In this document: one piece after another, positions 17,592 to 26,261 of the stretch
Numbering within the stretch: position 1 is the first letter of the stretch
How the letters are laid out: each line of letters starts with the position of its first letter
Source: an uncultured Paracoccaceae bacterium
Lineage (GTDB): Bacteria; Pseudomonadota; Alphaproteobacteria; Rhodobacterales; Rhodobacteraceae
NCBI GenBank assembly: GCA_947493145.1
Contig: CANLPZ010000002.1
Span: forward strand, 1,015,364-1,079,363
DNA length: 64,000 nt
Direction: 5' to 3'
Translations under genes and position numbers: made by a program
Notes under the pieces: generated by a model
Database searches by the model: none
Told to the model about the DNA's origin: nothing
The model's input: only the letters and a program-made list of their open reading frames with translations

Positions 17592-17831
17592 ATGAAAGCT
17601 CGTGTTCATATCATGTTGAAAAACGGCGTTTTGGATCCACAGGGTGAGGCCGTGCGCCACGCGCTTGGAACGCTTGGTTTTGATGGCGTCGAAGGCGTTC
17701 GTCAGGGCAAAGTGATCGAGCTTGATCTTGCGGGTGACGACAAATCCGCGGCAGAGGCCGAGGTTGCGCAGATGTGTGAAAAGCTGCTCGCGAACACTGT
17801 AATCGAAAGCTATCAGGTGGAGATCGTCTGA
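17592..17831 (+). CDS. purS: Phosphoribosylformylglycinamidine synthase subunit PurS
   Basis: Small 79-aa structural subunit of the three-part FGAM synthase (PurL, PurQ, PurS), where it bridges the glutaminase and synthetase. [20 protein letters not shown] and [13 protein letters not shown] are typical. It is 39 bp downstream of purC and 1 bp ahead of purQ. purL itself is not in the window. Confidence 0.95.
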   Translation: MKARVHIMLKNGVLDPQGEAVRHALGTLGFDGVEGVRQGKVIELDLAGDDKSAAEAEVAQMCEKLLANTVIESYQVEIV

Positions 17832-17832
17832 T

Positions 17833-18501
17833 ATGAAAGCGGCGGTAATCGTATTTCCCGGATCAAACTGCGACCGCGATATGGCGGTGGCGTTGGAACA
17901 GGCCGGTGCAGATGTGTCGATGGTTTGGCACAAGGATGCAGAGCTCCCATCAGGTGTTGATGTGGTCGCGGTCCCCGGTGGGTTTTCTTTTGGCGACTAT
18001 TTGCGCTGTGGCGCAATTGCGGCGCAGTCGCCTGTGTCCGCTGCATTGAAAGATCACGTGAACCGTGGCGGATATGCGCTTGGCGTGTGTAACGGATTTC
18101 AGGTGCTGTGCGAAACCGGCTTGTTGCCTGGGGTTTTGATGCGCAATGCGGGTTTGAAATTTGTGTGTAAATCCGTGGATTTGACTGTTGCGTCTTCTGA
18201 CAGCGCATTTACGCGCGGGTACAACGCTGGCGATACGATTTCTGTGCCGGTTGCCCACCATGATGGAAACTATGTTGCGGATGAAACGTTGTTGGCGAAA
18301 TTGCGCGACGAAGACCGGATCGCCTTTACATACAACGACAATCCAAATGGATCGTCTGCGGATATTGCGGGTGTCTTGTCAGACAACCGTCGTGTTTTGG
18401 GGATGATGCCGCATCCAGAACGTTGTGTGGACGCGGGCCACGGCGGGACAGATGGACAGGCAATGTTTCGCGCGTTGATGGGTGAACTTGTCTCTGCCTG
18501 A
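17833..18501 (+). CDS. purQ: Phosphoribosylformylglycinamidine synthase glutaminase subunit PurQ
   Basis: Class I glutamine amidotransferase subunit that provides ammonia for FGAM synthesis. [11 protein letters not shown] at residues 8-18, the nucleophile Cys in GVCNGFQVL (about residue 97) and the His/Glu pair in [10 protein letters not shown] near the C-terminus are intact. Its 222 aa are of normal size. It starts 1 bp after the purS stop and ends 36 bp before dctB. Confidence 0.96.
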   Translation: MKAAVIVFPGSNCDRDMAVALEQAGADVSMVWHKDAELPSGVDVVAVPGGFSFGDYLRCGAIAAQSPVSAALKDHVNRGGYALGVCNGFQVLCETGLLPGVLMRNAGLKFVCKSVDLTVASSDSAFTRGYNAGDTISVPVAHHDGNYVADETLLAKLRDEDRIAFTYNDNPNGSSADIAGVLSDNRRVLGMMPHPERCVDAGHGGTDGQAMFRALMGELVSA

Positions 18502-18511
18502 CTTGTGACTG

Positions 18512-18538
18512 TGCGCCGGCTCGGATAATGTCGGCGCA
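18512..18538 (+). promoter_or_regulatory. Hairpin abutting the dctB start codon
   Basis: TGCGCCG (18512-18518) and CGGCGCA (18532-18538) form a perfect 7-bp stem whose last base is the A of the dctB ATG. No clear Shine-Dalgarno sequence is visible in front of this start. The element could limit dctB translation unless the upstream purQ ribosome or a ligand opens it. Confidence 0.4.
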
Positions 18539-20301
18539 TGTCTGATCCTGCTGCCACCAGATCAAATGATGCCCTTGGGTCGCCCGTCTCTTGGCGTGTG
18601 CGGCTTTCTATTTTGGCGTTGTTTGTTTTCGCGGTTGTCACGGTCGTCATCACCAATAAAACCCTGACAAATCGGTATACGGAATCGACCCGCAACAGCG
18701 CCGAAGTTCGTTTGGCGCTTTATTCCGGTGCCTTGCTTGCGGAACTGCAACGAAATTCGATTGTGCCGCAGATGCTGGCGCGGGACCCTGAATTGATTGG
18801 CGCGTTAAATTCTGGCGACTTTACCCGTTCAACGCAGCGTTTGTTGACATTTGTTGATGAAATTGGCGCCGCAAGTTTGACATTGATTGATGCCGATGGG
18901 CGGGCTGTGGCGACCACCACACGAAACGAATTGGGGGCCTCGCATCGGGGCCAACCTTATTTCGTTGACGCGATGCGCAACAATACCACGATTTTTACCG
19001 AACAAAACAATGGGGATGGGGCGTTTTCGTTCACATATTCTCGCCGGATCGAATTCGTCGCCGAAGTTGTTGGCGTGATTGTGGTCGAGGTCGACCTGCG
19101 TGAAATTGAACGATCATGGGCGCGCACATTGGATGCGGTTATCGTGACCAATTCCGAAGGCACGGTGATCCTTGCCTCTGAACCGCGCTGGCGCGGATTG
19201 GCGGTGTCAGACGCGCTAACGCGCCAGTCTGCCCCATCTGCGATTGAACGGGCGTTCGAAGCGACCCAAGGGTGGAGTGCGGTCGGCATCGATACTTATG
19301 TCGAAGGCCAAGCCGTGTTGCGCCAAGAGGCACGGGTTCCGTTTCGCGGGTGGCGTATGTCGACCTTCACAACATATGCAAATGTGCGCGAACGTGTGAA
19401 TGGTGTTTTGGCGATCGAAATCATGGCATTCGCGATTTTATTGGCTTTGGCGTTCTATTTTTTGTCCAGACGGGCCGCGTCACGACTGTCATTCTTTCAA
19501 GCGGAATCGGCGGAACTTCGCGTTTTGAACGAACGCTTGCAGCGAGAAGTCGCCGAGCGCGAAAAGGTGCAGAAGACGTTGGAAGTTGCCGAACAATCCT
19601 TGGCGCAATCGTCGAAATTGGCGGCCTTGGGGGAAATGTCAGCGGCGGTGAGCCATGAATTGAACCAACCTTTGGCGGCGATGAAAACCTATCTCGCGGG
19701 TGCGAAATTGTTGCTGCAACGCAAACGCCCCGAAGAAGCGATGAGTTCGTTCCAACGGATCGATGATTTGATCGGTCGAATGGGGGCGATTACGCGGCAA
19801 TTGAAATCCTACGCGCGCAAAGGGGCAGAGGCCTTTGAACCCGTTGATATAAGGGCTGCGGCGTCAACAGGGCTTGCGATGATGGAACCGCAATTGAAGC
19901 AACGGCATGTGGATATTGTAAAGGTCATTCCAGGTACGCCAGTGATGGTTATGGCGGATCGTTTGCGGTTGGAACAGGTGATCATTAACCTTCTTCGAAA
20001 TGCGTTGGACGCAACAAAAGCCGAAGACACCCCAGAGATCGAATTGCTGATCGCAGCGGGGGAAACCGCAACCCTAACTGTGCGCGACAATGGGGAAGGG
20101 ATTGAAAACCTCGATGAGCTGTTTGAACCGTTCTATACCACCAAAGCCCCAGGCGAAGGCGTCGGGTTGGGGCTTGCTATCTCCTCTGGGATCGTCAAGG
20201 ACCTAGGGGGACGGTTGACCGCACGCAATGCGGCGCCTGGGGGGGCTGTATTCGAAATCCAGCTTCCTATTTTAGAAAAAGACGTTGAAGCAGCTGAATG
20301 A
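18538..20301 (+). CDS. dctB: C4-dicarboxylate sensor histidine kinase DctB
   Basis: Membrane histidine kinase, 587 aa, of the DctB type that senses periplasmic C4-dicarboxylates. TM1 spans about residues 25-42, a Cache-like periplasmic domain about 43-285, and TM2 about 290-312; a coiled linker about 320-360 leads to HisKA with the His in LGEMSAAVSHELNQPLAA and an HATPase_c with NLLRNALDA and RDNGEGI boxes. Its stop overlaps the downstream regulator gene, so the pair is co-expressed. No dctP, dctQ or dctM gene is adjacent; the TRAP gene at 63 kb is separate. Confidence 0.92.
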   Translation: MSDPAATRSNDALGSPVSWRVRLSILALFVFAVVTVVITNKTLTNRYTESTRNSAEVRLALYSGALLAELQRNSIVPQMLARDPELIGALNSGDFTRSTQRLLTFVDEIGAASLTLIDADGRAVATTTRNELGASHRGQPYFVDAMRNNTTIFTEQNNGDGAFSFTYSRRIEFVAEVVGVIVVEVDLREIERSWARTLDAVIVTNSEGTVILASEPRWRGLAVSDALTRQSAPSAIERAFEATQGWSAVGIDTYVEGQAVLRQEARVPFRGWRMSTFTTYANVRERVNGVLAIEIMAFAILLALAFYFLSRRAASRLSFFQAESAELRVLNERLQREVAEREKVQKTLEVAEQSLAQSSKLAALGEMSAAVSHELNQPLAAMKTYLAGAKLLLQRKRPEEAMSSFQRIDDLIGRMGAITRQLKSYARKGAEAFEPVDIRAAASTGLAMMEPQLKQRHVDIVKVIPGTPVMVMADRLRLEQVIINLLRNALDATKAEDTPEIELLIAAGETATLTVRDNGEGIENLDELFEPFYTTKAPGEGVGLGLAISSGIVKDLGGRLTARNAAPGGAVFEIQLPILEKDVEAAE

Positions 20302-20309
20302 GGCAACAC

Positions 20310-21641
20310 ATGGCAAAGGCAATGAAAATTGCGATTGTGGACGATGAAAAAGACATGCGGCAATCGATCAGCCAATGGCTGGCGCTGTCTGGATTCGACA
20401 CGGAAACCTTTGCAGGGGCCGAAGACGCGCTAAAGGCGCTTGGCCCTGATTACCCCGGCGTTGTGGTGTCAGATATAAAAATGCCGGGAATGGACGGCAT
20501 GCAGTTTTTGAAAAAACTGATGGGGGTCGACAGTGCATTGCCTGTGATCATGATCACAGGGCACGGCGACGTACCGATGGCGGTTGAGGCCATGCGTGTC
20601 GGCGCGTTTGATTTCCTTGAAAAACCATTCAATCCCGACCGTATGACCGAACTGGCCAAAAAAGCGACCCAAGCGCGTCGTTTGACGTTGGACAGTCGTG
20701 CCTTGCGCAAAGAATTGTCCGATGGTGGGGCCTTGATGAAAAAACTCATCGGGGCGTCCCCTGATATGGAACGGCTGAAAGAAGATATTTTGGACCTTGG
20801 GCAAGCGGACGGTCATGTGTTGATCGAAGGCGAAACAGGGACCGGTAAAACCTTGGTCGCCCATGCGTTACATGCTGTCGGGTCCCGCGCGTCCAAGAAA
20901 TTCGTGCTGTTTTCCTGTGCATCGATGGAAGAAGCGGATTTGTCGAAACGATTGTTTGGGCCTGTCGATGATGGCGATGCGCAGCCCCTGATCGAGGAAG
21001 CACGCGGTGGAACCTTGGTTTTGGAAGATATCGAAGCCCTGTCCAGTGCGTTGCAAGCGCGTTTGTTGACCGCGATTAATGACCAAGGCACGCCGGCCGA
21101 AACGCGCATTGTCGCTATTTGCAACCTCCAAGAGCAAGATAAAACGTGCGAAGATGTGTTGCGCTCAGACCTGTATTATCGCCTTGCAGCATTGAAAATC
21201 ACAGTGCCGCCGCTGCGCCAGCGCGGCGAAGATATCCTGACGCTGTTTACACGATTGGGCGAACAGTTTGCCGACGAATATGGGTGTGAACCGCCTGCGG
21301 TCAGTGCACAGGAGGCTGCACAATTGTTGCAAGCCCCTTGGCCTGGAAACGTGCGTCAATTGATCAACGTTGCTGAACGCGCGGTTTTGCAAAACCGTCG
21401 CGGGTCAGGGACAATCGCTTCGCTGTTGATGGCCGACAATGACGAGGCACAGCCGGTTATGACCACCGAAGGTAAGCCGTTAAAAGAATACGTCGAAGCC
21501 TTTGAGCGCATGTTGATCGACAACACAATGCGCCGCCACAAGGGGTCAATTGTGTCCGTGATGGAAGAACTCTGCCTGCCACGCCGGACCTTGAACGAGA
21601 AAATGGCGAAATACGGATTGCAGCGCGCAGACTATCTGTGA
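20310..21641 (+). CDS. dctD: DctD-like response regulator lacking the GAFTGA loop
   Basis: NtrC-family regulator of 443 aa. Receiver domain: acidic pocket VDDEKD and phospho-acceptor Asp in VVSDIKMPG. AAA+ domain: Walker A GETGTGKT, Walker B-like GGTLVLEDIEAL and Arg finger RSDLYYRLAALKI. FIS-type helix-turn-helix at the C-terminus (LPRRTLNEKMAKYGL). The sigma-54 contact loop is absent: after LFG the usual HEKGAFTGA segment is replaced by a shorter PVDDGDAQ stretch. The ATG at 20310 has GAGG six bases upstream; ATG 20298, overlapping the dctB stop, is also possible. It probably does not act through sigma-54. Confidence 0.9.
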   Translation: MAKAMKIAIVDDEKDMRQSISQWLALSGFDTETFAGAEDALKALGPDYPGVVVSDIKMPGMDGMQFLKKLMGVDSALPVIMITGHGDVPMAVEAMRVGAFDFLEKPFNPDRMTELAKKATQARRLTLDSRALRKELSDGGALMKKLIGASPDMERLKEDILDLGQADGHVLIEGETGTGKTLVAHALHAVGSRASKKFVLFSCASMEEADLSKRLFGPVDDGDAQPLIEEARGGTLVLEDIEALSSALQARLLTAINDQGTPAETRIVAICNLQEQDKTCEDVLRSDLYYRLAALKITVPPLRQRGEDILTLFTRLGEQFADEYGCEPPAVSAQEAAQLLQAPWPGNVRQLINVAERAVLQNRRGSGTIASLLMADNDEAQPVMTTEGKPLKEYVEAFERMLIDNTMRRHKGSIVSVMEELCLPRRTLNEKMAKYGLQRADYL

Positions 21642-22096
21642 ATTGATCGTGAAACGTGGGTTTACGATACAAATTTGAGCAGATTTTCGATTTAGCATTG
21701 TAAAACGCCCCAGATGTCCACTAAGTATTAGGTACGAGCGGCCGCAAAAGGGTTTGCGGAACTGCACGGATAGTTTTGCTGTGCAAAGTTGGTACGGGAC
21801 ATCTGATCGCCGACAGCTTTCCATAGGTTAATTTGCCTGACGCCGAAGATTGGTTGACAGGCTTAGAATTGCCCAACGTGGCGTTTAAACACGATTGGGC
21901 CATGAACAGGTGCCGCGAAACGCGCAGGCACCAAGGAAGTAAACGCGATGAACCGCGCAAGACAAGGGACACAGGCAACAGGCGCAATTTTTGCGGCCGT
22001 AATTGCTGTGACCCCGCGGATCGCCACAAAATATCACACGTTCCATCGCGCAGCGCCCCCTGGGTCGCCGCCGATAAACCTGTGCGAAAGTATAAA
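21642..22096 (+). other. Long rne leader/intergenic region
   Basis: About 455 bp without a convincing gene. The frame of rne stays open upstream to 21833, but those residues do not resemble RNase E and lack family character. The part from 21711 to 21805 can fold into a closed three-helix element. No intrinsic terminator for dctD is visible. RNase E genes in other bacteria have long 5' leaders used for autoregulation, so a long leader here is expected. Confidence 0.5.
21711..21805 (+). ncRNA. Candidate structured RNA element in the rne leader
   Basis: CAGATGTCC (21711-21719) and GGACATCTG (21797-21805) are perfect 9-bp complements that close a domain. Inside it CCGCAAA-AGGG-TTTGCGG (21742-21759) is a perfect 7-bp hairpin and TGCAC (21763-21767) can pair with GTGCA (21781-21785). 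Together they give a three-way-junction shape about 290 bp ahead of rne. It could be a cis-regulatory RNA or, alternatively, a small mobile-element remnant with terminal inverted repeats. Confidence 0.4.
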
Positions 22097-24955
22097 ATGG
22101 CTAAGAAAATGCTTATCGACGCCACCCACGCGGAGGAAACTCGCGTTGTGGTGGTTGATGGAAACAAGGTCGAAGAGTTCGATTTTGAATCTCAATCCAA
22201 ACGCCAGCTTGCTGGCAACATCTATCTAGCAAAAGTTACACGTGTTGAACCGTCTTTGCAGGCGGCATTCGTGGATTATGGTGGCAACCGCCACGGGTTT
22301 TTGGCATTTTCAGAAATCCATCCCGATTATTATCAAATCCCAGTTGCAGACCGCGAAGCCCTGATTGCGGAAGAAAAGGCATATGCCGAGGCGATGAAAG
22401 CCGAAGCAGAAGCCGCAGCCGAAAAACCAAAACGTCGCCGTCGCCGTAAGCCAAAGGCCGAAGAGATCGTGACGGAGGACGCGGTTGTCACGACCGAAGT
22501 GTCAGGCATGGAAACGATCGATCTGGACGCTGAAGCAGAAGGCAACGGATTGGTTGCTGATGGCGCGGCTGAAGCGCCGGTCGAAGATCAACCTGAAACA
22601 GGTGATGCGGCATCGGCTGCGGATGTTGACGCCAAAGATGCAGACGACGCACGTACTGACGAACCGACACCCGATGCGGCGACATCTGATGCGGATGCGC
22701 CAGCAGAGGACAGCAAAGCCTCTGCTGAGGTAACTGTCGAGGACAGCAACGACACGAATGATGAGGACGAAGACGACGCTGGGTCTGACGCATCTGAAAA
22801 AGATGAAAACATCGAATCTGTTGCAGACGAAGACGACAGCGAAGACGTACGTCCGGTGCGCAAACCACGCCCAAAACGCTACAAAATCCAAGAAGTGATC
22901 AACGTTCGCCAGATTCTATTGGTTCAGGTCGTAAAAGAAGAGCGCGGCAACAAAGGCGCCGCTTTGACAACCTATCTATCGCTGGCCGGTCGTTATTGCG
23001 TTTTGATGCCGAACACCGCGCGTGGCGGCGGTATCAGCCGTAAAATTACCAATGCGGCCGACCGGAAGAAGCTGAAAGAAATCGCAAATGAAATCGATGT
23101 GCCTGATGGCGCAGGATTGATCGTGCGCACAGCAGGGGCCAAACGGACCAAGCCGGAAATCCGTCGCGATTATGAATACCTTCAGCGCTTGTGGGAAGAA
23201 ATCCGGTCGCTGACGTTGCAATCCATTGCACCAGCTAAGATTTACGAAGAAGGCGATCTGATCAAACGATCGATCCGCGACTTGTATCATCGTGACATCG
23301 ACGAGGTTTTGGTCGAGGGCGAAGGTGGATACCGCGTCGCCAAAGATTTCATGAAAATGATCATGCCAAGCCACGCGAAAAACGTGAAGCTTTACAATGA
23401 CAGCTTGCCTTTGTTCGCACGCTATCAGGTCGAAAGCTATTTGGCAGGTATGTTTAACCCCGTGGTTCAATTGCCGTCGGGGGGATATATCGTCATCGGC
23501 GTGACCGAAGCCTTGGTTGCTGTTGACGTGAACTCCGGTCGGGCAACCAAAGAAGGCTCCATTGAACAGACCGCGTTGAAAACCAACCTCGAAGCATCAG
23601 ATGAGGTCGCGCGTCAGCTTCGCCTGCGTGATTTGGCCGGTTTGATCGTGATCGACTACATCGACATGGACGAACGCCGCAACAACAATGCGGTCGAAAA
23701 ACGGTTAAAAGACAAGCTGAAAACAGATCGTGCCCGTATTCAGGTCGGCCGCATTTCTGGGTTCGGTTTGTTGGAAATGTCGCGACAACGCCTGCGTCCA
23801 GGTATGTTGGAAGCGACAACGCAACCTTGTCCGCATTGTCACGGAACCGGTTTGTTGCGCTCTGACGATAGCACGGCCTTGTCCATTCTTCGCCAGATCG
23901 AAGAAGAAGGCGTGCGTGGACGTTCGAAAGAAGTTTTGGTCAAAGCCCCATTTGGGATCACCAACTTTATCATGAACCAAAAACGCGATCACGTTGCCCA
24001 GATTGAGGCGCGGTATGGTTTGTCGGTTCGGATCGAGGGCGATCCGCAGTTGATCAGCCCCGATTTTTCTATCGAGAAATTTAAAACTGCGACTCGTGTT
24101 GTTGCCGAAGCCCCAGCAGCTGTATCTGTCAGCGCGGCGTTGATGGAAGACATTGACGAAGAAGCGGCAGACGCGATCGAAACAGAAGTCGAGGCCGAAG
24201 ACGCGCCACAGCCAAAGAAACGCCGCCGTCGTCGCCGTCGTCGTCGCGGTGGTGGAAATGCCGACGGGGAACAATCCGAACAGGCAAACGCATCGTCCGA
24301 AAACGCCGAAGCGCCAGAAAGCAGCGAAACGCCTGTTGCGGAGGACGCGAAACAAGACACGCCGGAAGCGGAGGCCGCAGAAGACGCGCCAAAACCAAAA
24401 CGCAAGCGGACACGTCGCAAAAAATCGGATGACGCCGCTGAGGTTGCGGAAGAAAAGCCAGCGGAAACAGCGGAAGTTTCTGAAACGCCTGATGATGCGG
24501 AAAAGCCAAAGAAACGGCGGACACGTAAAAAGAAGGATGACGCCGCTGCATCCGCGCCAGCTGACGAGACGGTCGAGGCTAAATCAGAAGAAACGACTTC
24601 GGACGATCAGCCTGCTGAGGAAAAGCCAAAGCGCAAACGCGCACCGCGCAAGAAAAAGGTAGAAGCGACCGCAGAGGCAGACGCCACAGCTGAAGCGCAA
24701 TCGGATGCCGTGGAAGACACGCCAAAGGCGGACGAGACCGTTGAGGAAAAACCAAAACGGAAACGTGCCCCACGTAAGAAAAAAGCGGACACAGCCGTCG
24801 TACCCGCGAAAACAGTTGCGGAACCCGCGACAGAAACCGTTGTTGCCGTGGCCGAACCCGCACCCGCGCCAGAGCCGGTGACACCGCCGGTGGCCGAAAC
24901 AAAGCCAGACCCAGATAAACCCAAACGCAAAGGGTGGTGGTCATTGGGTAAATAG
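22097..24955 (+). CDS. rne: Ribonuclease E (RNase E/G family)
   Basis: Endoribonuclease and degradosome scaffold, 952 aa from the ATG at 22097 (MAKKMLIDATHAEETRV is the family N-terminus). The S1 domain begins near residue 37 and is interrupted from about 90 to 258 by a low-complexity, mostly acidic insertion; it resumes at KIQEVINVRQILLVQV. Catalytic aspartates are Asp477 in AVDVNSGRAT and Asp520 in LIVIDYIDMDERRNN; the zinc link is CPHCHG near residue 578. From about residue 690 the tail alternates acidic stretches with basic blocks such as KPKRKRAPRKKK. It is followed by a strong terminator. Confidence 0.96.
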   Translation: MAKKMLIDATHAEETRVVVVDGNKVEEFDFESQSKRQLAGNIYLAKVTRVEPSLQAAFVDYGGNRHGFLAFSEIHPDYYQIPVADREALIAEEKAYAEAMKAEAEAAAEKPKRRRRRKPKAEEIVTEDAVVTTEVSGMETIDLDAEAEGNGLVADGAAEAPVEDQPETGDAASAADVDAKDADDARTDEPTPDAATSDADAPAEDSKASAEVTVEDSNDTNDEDEDDAGSDASEKDENIESVADEDDSEDVRPVRKPRPKRYKIQEVINVRQILLVQVVKEERGNKGAALTTYLSLAGRYCVLMPNTARGGGISRKITNAADRKKLKEIANEIDVPDGAGLIVRTAGAKRTKPEIRRDYEYLQRLWEEIRSLTLQSIAPAKIYEEGDLIKRSIRDLYHRDIDEVLVEGEGGYRVAKDFMKMIMPSHAKNVKLYNDSLPLFARYQVESYLAGMFNPVVQLPSGGYIVIGVTEALVAVDVNSGRATKEGSIEQTALKTNLEASDEVARQLRLRDLAGLIVIDYIDMDERRNNNAVEKRLKDKLKTDRARIQVGRISGFGLLEMSRQRLRPGMLEATTQPCPHCHGTGLLRSDDSTALSILRQIEEEGVRGRSKEVLVKAPFGITNFIMNQKRDHVAQIEARYGLSVRIEGDPQLISPDFSIEKFKTATRVVAEAPAAVSVSAALMEDIDEEAADAIETEVEAEDAPQPKKRRRRRRRRRGGGNADGEQSEQANASSENAEAPESSETPVAEDAKQDTPEAEAAEDAPKPKRKRTRRKKSDDAAEVAEEKPAETAEVSETPDDAEKPKKRRTRKKKDDAAASAPADETVEAKSEETTSDDQPAEEKPKRKRAPRKKKVEATAEADATAEAQSDAVEDTPKADETVEEKPKRKRAPRKKKADTAVVPAKTVAEPATETVVAVAEPAPAPEPVTPPVAETKPDPDKPKRKGWWSLGK

Positions 24956-24976
24956 CACAACGACCAACGAATACAG

Positions 24977-25002
24977 AAAACGGCGCTTTTGAGCGCCGTT
25001 TT
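24977..25002. terminator. Bidirectional terminator between rne and tusA
   Basis: AAAACGGCGCT-TTTG-AGCGCCGTTTT is a perfect stem with a T-run on the right (serving rne) and an A-run on the left (a T-run for the convergent tusA). It lies 22 bp after rne and directly next to the tusA stop. Confidence 0.9.
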
Positions 25003-25230
25003 TTATTGTTTTTTCACAAAATAAAGCTGCGGCGTTTGGTCTGATCTCGTTTCGATCAACCTATGACCTGCCTCGTTGCAAAAATGCGGAATGTCGATGA
25101 CAGCCGCAGGATCCGTGGCTTGGATACGCAACACCTCACCAGCCGCCATGGATTTCAGGCGTTTACGGGCCTTTAGCACCGGCAGCGGGCACAAAAGCCC
25201 AATCGCGTCGAGATCTTGATCAAATTTCAT
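25003..25230 (-). CDS. TusA-family sulfurtransferase
   Basis: A 75-aa sulfur carrier of the TusA/YeeD/SirA family. The CPxP motif LLCPLPVLKARKRL carries the persulfide Cys (residue 14). Likely roles are sulfur relay to tRNA thiolation or molybdenum cofactor; the partners are not visible here. It is divergent from ccdA, and both deal with thiol or sulfur chemistry. Which paralogue it is (TusA or another) cannot be decided from one window. Confidence 0.9.
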   Translation of the reverse strand: MKFDQDLDAIGLLCPLPVLKARKRLKSMAAGEVLRIQATDPAAVIDIPHFCNEAGHRLIETRSDQTPQLYFVKKQ

Positions 25231-25355
25231 ACAGGTTCAGATAGGCAAAGTGTTACAATCTGTCCACAAGCTTGTGACGTATTGTGTCGTCTTCAGGGCT
25301 GGCAAGGTGCGTCGTTAGCCGTTAGATCAAAAAGACCGATCAAAGGAAAAATAAC

Positions 25356-26111
25356 ATGCTTCAGGCAGAAACATTATTGGATGCGACGTTGTTGCCCGCG
25401 CTTATGATTGCGTTGTCAGCTGGGGTTTTGTCGTTCCTCAGCCCCTGTGTTTTGCCAATTGTTCCGCCATATCTGGCCTATATGGGCGGGGTCAGTGTTC
25501 AGGATTTGGATGAAAACGCTTCCGTTCGTGGGCGTGTCGTACGGGCGGCGTTTGCCTTTGTTTTGGGGTTAAGCACCGTCTTTTTGTTGCTTGGGTTTGC
25601 CTTTTCCGCCGTTGGGCGGGTGTTTTTGCAGTATCAAGATTGGTTTATTATTGGCGCAGGCGTCGTGATAATCATTTTTGGCCTGCATTTTATCGGTGTT
25701 TACCGGATCAAATTTATGGACCAAGAGGCGCGTTTAGACGCCGGTGATCGGGGGGGGTCCAGTTTTGGCGCCTATGTTTTGGGCTTGGCGTTCGCTTTTG
25801 GATGGACCCCGTGTTTGGGGCCAATTTTGGGCGCAATTTTGGGCTTGGCTGCATCCGAAGCAAATGTGGTTCGCGGGTCTTTATTGCTTGCAAGCTATGC
25901 CGCCGGTCTGGGTATCCCGTTTTTGTTGGTCGCGGCGTTCTTTCCGTCCTTGAAAGGCGTAATCGCGTGGATGAAAACGCGCATGACCACAATTGAACGG
26001 ATCAGTGGCGCGTTGTTGGTTATCGTTGGTTTGATGATGGTCACGGGACAGTTCACAGCGTTTTCATGGTGGTTGTTGGAACAATTCCCCGGATTGGCGG
26101 TTTTGGGGTAG
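25356..26111 (+). CDS. ccdA: Cytochrome c biogenesis protein CcdA
   Basis: Short DsbD-type membrane thiol reductase that moves electrons across the inner membrane to keep apocytochrome c cysteines reduced. It has about six membrane helices in 251 aa. The two redox cysteines are in FLSPCVLPIVPPYLAYMGG (about residue 30) and GWTPCLGPILG (about residue 150). The ATG at 25356 follows an AAAGGAAAA purine run. Confidence 0.95.
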   Translation: MLQAETLLDATLLPALMIALSAGVLSFLSPCVLPIVPPYLAYMGGVSVQDLDENASVRGRVVRAAFAFVLGLSTVFLLLGFAFSAVGRVFLQYQDWFIIGAGVVIIIFGLHFIGVYRIKFMDQEARLDAGDRGGSSFGAYVLGLAFAFGWTPCLGPILGAILGLAASEANVVRGSLLLASYAAGLGIPFLLVAAFFPSLKGVIAWMKTRMTTIERISGALLVIVGLMMVTGQFTAFSWWLLEQFPGLAVLG

Positions 26112-26261
26112 GGACTGTTTCCCCTTCGTTTTCGGGTGCATTGTGTGGCCTGACATCCCCAAGCCCATTTCATGAAACAAACACCGCAGTCCGAATTTGG
26201 GGCTGTTTTTGTGTGTCGTCCCGATATAATCTGACGCAAAGCCGACAGATAAGAGGCGCGC

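Noticed and set aside
21833-22096. N-terminal extension of the RNase E frame
   Set aside because: The family N-terminus MAKKMLIDATHAEE begins at 22097; the upstream residues are unlike any RNase E.
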